A DNA stretch of 15,720 nt from Actinomycetota bacterium (GTDB lineage: Bacteria > Actinomycetota > Actinomycetes > Nanopelagicales > Nanopelagicaceae). The position numbers and the translations under genes were made by a program. A model generated the notes under the pieces. That model saw only the letters and a program-made list of their open reading frames with translations. It did no database searches and was not told the DNA's origin. The stretch lies in NCBI GenBank assembly GCA_009699825.1, contig WLNM01000014.1, forward strand, positions 1 through 15,720, in the 5' to 3' direction. Position 1 is the first letter of the stretch. The number at the start of each line of letters is the position of its first letter. Of the stretch, positions 13,560 through 15,720 are shown one piece after another.

Positions 13560-15720
13560 TCAGCCAGAACCTTCAGTGTTTCCTGCATCGGCTGCCCGCA
13601 CATCGTTGATCTGATACTTATCAATAGCCTCTTGAACAAGCTTTGGCTTAATTTCGCCTTGTGCTACTAATTGTTGAAGAGTCGCAATAACAATTGACTC
13701 TGCATCAACTTTGAAGTGACGACGAAGTGCACCACGAGTATCTGATAGACCAAATCCATCTGTACCAAGAGTTGTAAATGATTGAGTAACCCATGGAGCG
13801 ACTTGATCTTGTACTGCGCGCATAAAGTCTGACACTGCAACGATTGGGCCCTTTGCACCATCGAGTTTGCGGGTGATGTAAGCAGTGCGCTGATCTTCTG
13901 GGTTTAGCAGGTTGTGACGATCTACTGCCAATCCATCACGGCGAAGTTCATTCCAAGAAGTTACAGACCACACAGATGCAGCAACATCGAAATCTTCAGC
14001 CAGTAACTTCTGCGCTTTCAGTGCCCAGTTAACGCCAACACCTGATGCCAAAATCTGTACATTCTTCTTACTTTTAATTGTTGCGGGCGCATATAAATAG
14101 ATACCTCGCAACAGACCATCAACATCTAAGTTTTCAGGTTCTGCAGGTTGTACGTATGGCTCGTTATAAACAGTCATGTAATAGAAGATATTTTCTGAGT
14201 CCGGTCCATACATGCGGCGCAGACCATCTTTAACAATGTGGCCAACCTCGTATGCAAATGCAGGGTCGTATGAAACAACTGCAGGGTTAGTGGCTGCAAG
14301 CAGATGCGAATGTCCATCTTCGTGTTGCAAACCTTCGCCATTAAGAGTTGTGCGTCCCGCTGTTGCGCCAACAACAAAACCACGAACAAGTTGATCTGCT
14401 GCTGCCCAGAAAGCATCTCCTGTGCGCTGGAAACCAAACATTGAGTAGAAGATATAAATAGGAATCATTGGAACATCATGTGTTGAATAAGAAGAGCCAA
14501 CTGCAGTAAAGGAAGCGACAGAGCCTGCTTCGTTGATACCTTCGTGAAGAATTACGCCCTGTGTTGATTCCTTATACGAAAGCATTAATTCGCGGTCTAC
14601 GGACATGTATTTCTGTCCATTTGGTGAATAAATCTTCAGAGTTGGGAAGAGCGAATCCAAACCGAATGTGCGCGCTTCGTCAGGAATAATTGGCACAAAT
14701 CGTGAACCTAGTCCAGGATCTTTAATCAAATCTTTTAATAAGCGGACAAATGCCATCGTTGTGGCAATTTCTTGATTTCCAGAACCGCGCTTAACAGATT
14801 CGTAGGCCGAATCTTTTGGTTGCTCTAGTGGTTTAGAGACACTGCGACGACGTGGAATCGATCCACCTAGCGCCTGACGCCGCTCTGCAAGGTACTTAAT
14901 TTCTGGTGAATCTGCAGGTGGTTTGTAATAAGAAGGTAAATACGGATCGAGTTTGTCATCAGTGAGTGGAATCTGGAGACGATCACGGAATTGAAGAAGG
15001 TCTTCTTTCGTCATCTTCTTCATTTGGTGCGTTGAGTTGCGACCTTCGAAGTGCGAACCAAGTGTCCAACCCTTAATAGTTTTAGCAAGAATGACTGTTG
15101 GCCGACCATTATTTTGCGTCGCAGCAGAGTAGGCAGCAAATAATTTACGGTAATCATGTCCACCACGTTGAAGTGCCCAAATTTGATCATCACTCCATGA
15201 AGCAACCATTGCTGCAGTACGTGGGTCGCGTCCAAAGTAATGCTCGCGCACGAACGCGCCGTTTTCAGCTTTAAATGTCTGATAATCACCATCGAGTGTG
15301 GTGTTCATAAGATTTACGAGTGCGCCTTCACGATCTTGTGCAAGAAGTGGATCCCAACCGCGACCCCACACAACTTTAATAACGTTCCATCCAGCGCCAC
15401 CGAAGATTGATTCGAGTTCTTGAATAATCTTTCCATTGCCGCGCACAGGACCATCAAGACGCTGCAAATTACAGTTAACAACAAATGTGAGGTTATCTAA
15501 ATTCTCACGAGTTGCGAGTCCGATTGCGCCGAGAGTATCTACTTCATCTACTTCGCCATCGCCAAGGAAAGCCCACACGCGTTGATCTGATGTGTCTTTG
15601 ATTCCGCGGTTTTGTAAATAACGATTAAAGCGTGCTTGATAAATTGCATTGATTGGACCGATACCCATTGACACAGTTGGGAACTGCCAAAAATCTGGCA
15701 TTAAACGTGGATGAGGGTAA
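13560..15720 (-). CDS. aceE: Pyruvate dehydrogenase E1 component, homodimeric type (5' end outside window)
   Basis: This is the thiamine-diphosphate-dependent E1 of the pyruvate dehydrogenase complex, which decarboxylates pyruvate and passes the acetyl group to E2 lipoyl for acetyl-CoA formation. The window holds the C-terminal 719 residues; the frame is open to the edge (YPHPRLMPDFWQF), so the Met at 15701 is internal and roughly 180 residues are missing. The ThDP motif is present: GDGE at visible residues 53-56 and NCNLQRLDGP starting at 82, in the GDG-X(26-28)-NCN arrangement. The transketolase-like second domain (VDRELM, LHEGINEAGSVASF, GLQHEDGHSHLL) and the C-terminal domain (WSVTSWNELRRDGL, FTTLGTDGFGLSDTR) all match AceE. 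It is convergent with the YbbN-like gene. The frame is uninterrupted throughout. Confidence 0.97.
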   Translation of the reverse strand, partial: YPHPRLMPDFWQFPTVSMGIGPINAIYQARFNRYLQNRGIKDTSDQRVWAFLGDGEVDEVDTLGAIGLATRENLDNLTFVVNCNLQRLDGPVRGNGKIIQELESIFGGAGWNVIKVVWGRGWDPLLAQDREGALVNLMNTTLDGDYQTFKAENGAFVREHYFGRDPRTAAMVASWSDDQIWALQRGGHDYRKLFAAYSAATQNNGRPTVILAKTIKGWTLGSHFEGRNSTHQMKKMTKEDLLQFRDRLQIPLTDDKLDPYLPSYYKPPADSPEIKYLAERRQALGGSIPRRRSVSKPLEQPKDSAYESVKRGSGNQEIATTMAFVRLLKDLIKDPGLGSRFVPIIPDEARTFGLDSLFPTLKIYSPNGQKYMSVDRELMLSYKESTQGVILHEGINEAGSVASFTAVGSSYSTHDVPMIPIYIFYSMFGFQRTGDAFWAAADQLVRGFVVGATAGRTTLNGEGLQHEDGHSHLLAATNPAVVSYDPAFAYEVGHIVKDGLRRMYGPDSENIFYYMTVYNEPYVQPAEPENLDVDGLLRGIYLYAPATIKSKKNVQILASGVGVNWALKAQKLLAEDFDVAASVWSVTSWNELRRDGLAVDRHNLLNPEDQRTAYITRKLDGAKGPIVAVSDFMRAVQDQVAPWVTQSFTTLGTDGFGLSDTRGALRRHFKVDAESIVIATLQQLVAQGEIKPKLVQEAIDKYQINDVRAADAGNTEGSG

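Noticed and set aside
13667..13861. Minus-strand reading frames inside aceE (also 14174-14437 and 15020-15292)
   Set aside because: They are out-of-frame shadows of aceE, whose own frame is continuous and carries all the family motifs.

Overview
The window is a dense stretch of chromosome from a low-GC actinobacterium. Gene families and order are actinobacterial: DUF4032, the small CPGC zinc-ribbon protein, YbbN-like thioredoxin-TPR, homodimeric AceE, GlpX-type FBPase, and a MurA with Asp at the fosfomycin-target position. The DNA is clearly AT-leaning and intergenic gaps are minimal. Together this suggests a streamlined freshwater lineage such as Ca. Nanopelagicales (acI). That assignment is an inference from composition and compaction, not from a marker gene. 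I see no rRNA, tRNA, CRISPR array, insertion sequence or phage gene.

Layout. (1) 1-910: the end of the ATP synthase operon, atpD (partial) and a very short atpC that lacks the C-terminal helical domain. (2) 928-3149, minus strand: murA followed by glpX, translationally coupled. (3) 3229-3801: PduO-type cobalamin adenosyltransferase, divergent from murA. (4) 3798-6153, minus strand: an operon of ABC ATPase, ABC-2 permease and an exported Lys-rich, six-cysteine protein of unknown function. (5) 6201-6512: a small zinc-ribbon protein. (6) 6513-7991, minus strand: an aldehyde dehydrogenase, divergent from (7) 8042-8752: an alpha/beta hydrolase. (8) 8825-10296: an exported Ser/Gly-rich protein with a His/Glu/Asn repeat tail, followed by an ApbE-family flavin transferase. 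(9) 10304-11422, minus strand: an AI-2E/PerM-family permease, divergent from (10) 11479-13556: a kinase-like DUF4032 protein and a thioredoxin-fold/TPR protein. (11) 13560-15720, minus strand: most of aceE, cut by the window edge.

How the genes fit together. Most are core metabolism: ATP synthesis, acetyl-CoA formation, gluconeogenesis, the first step of peptidoglycan synthesis, and B12 activation. The two least explained units are the exported-protein/ApbE pair and the ABC transporter with its exported cysteine-rich partner. Two cross-cutting patterns stand out. First, a -10-like hexamer lies 6-7 nt before many start codons, which points to leaderless transcription. Second, all five convergent gene pairs are packed end to end (-4 to +17 nt), leaving almost no room for terminators. 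There is no gene-free stretch longer than 80 bases.
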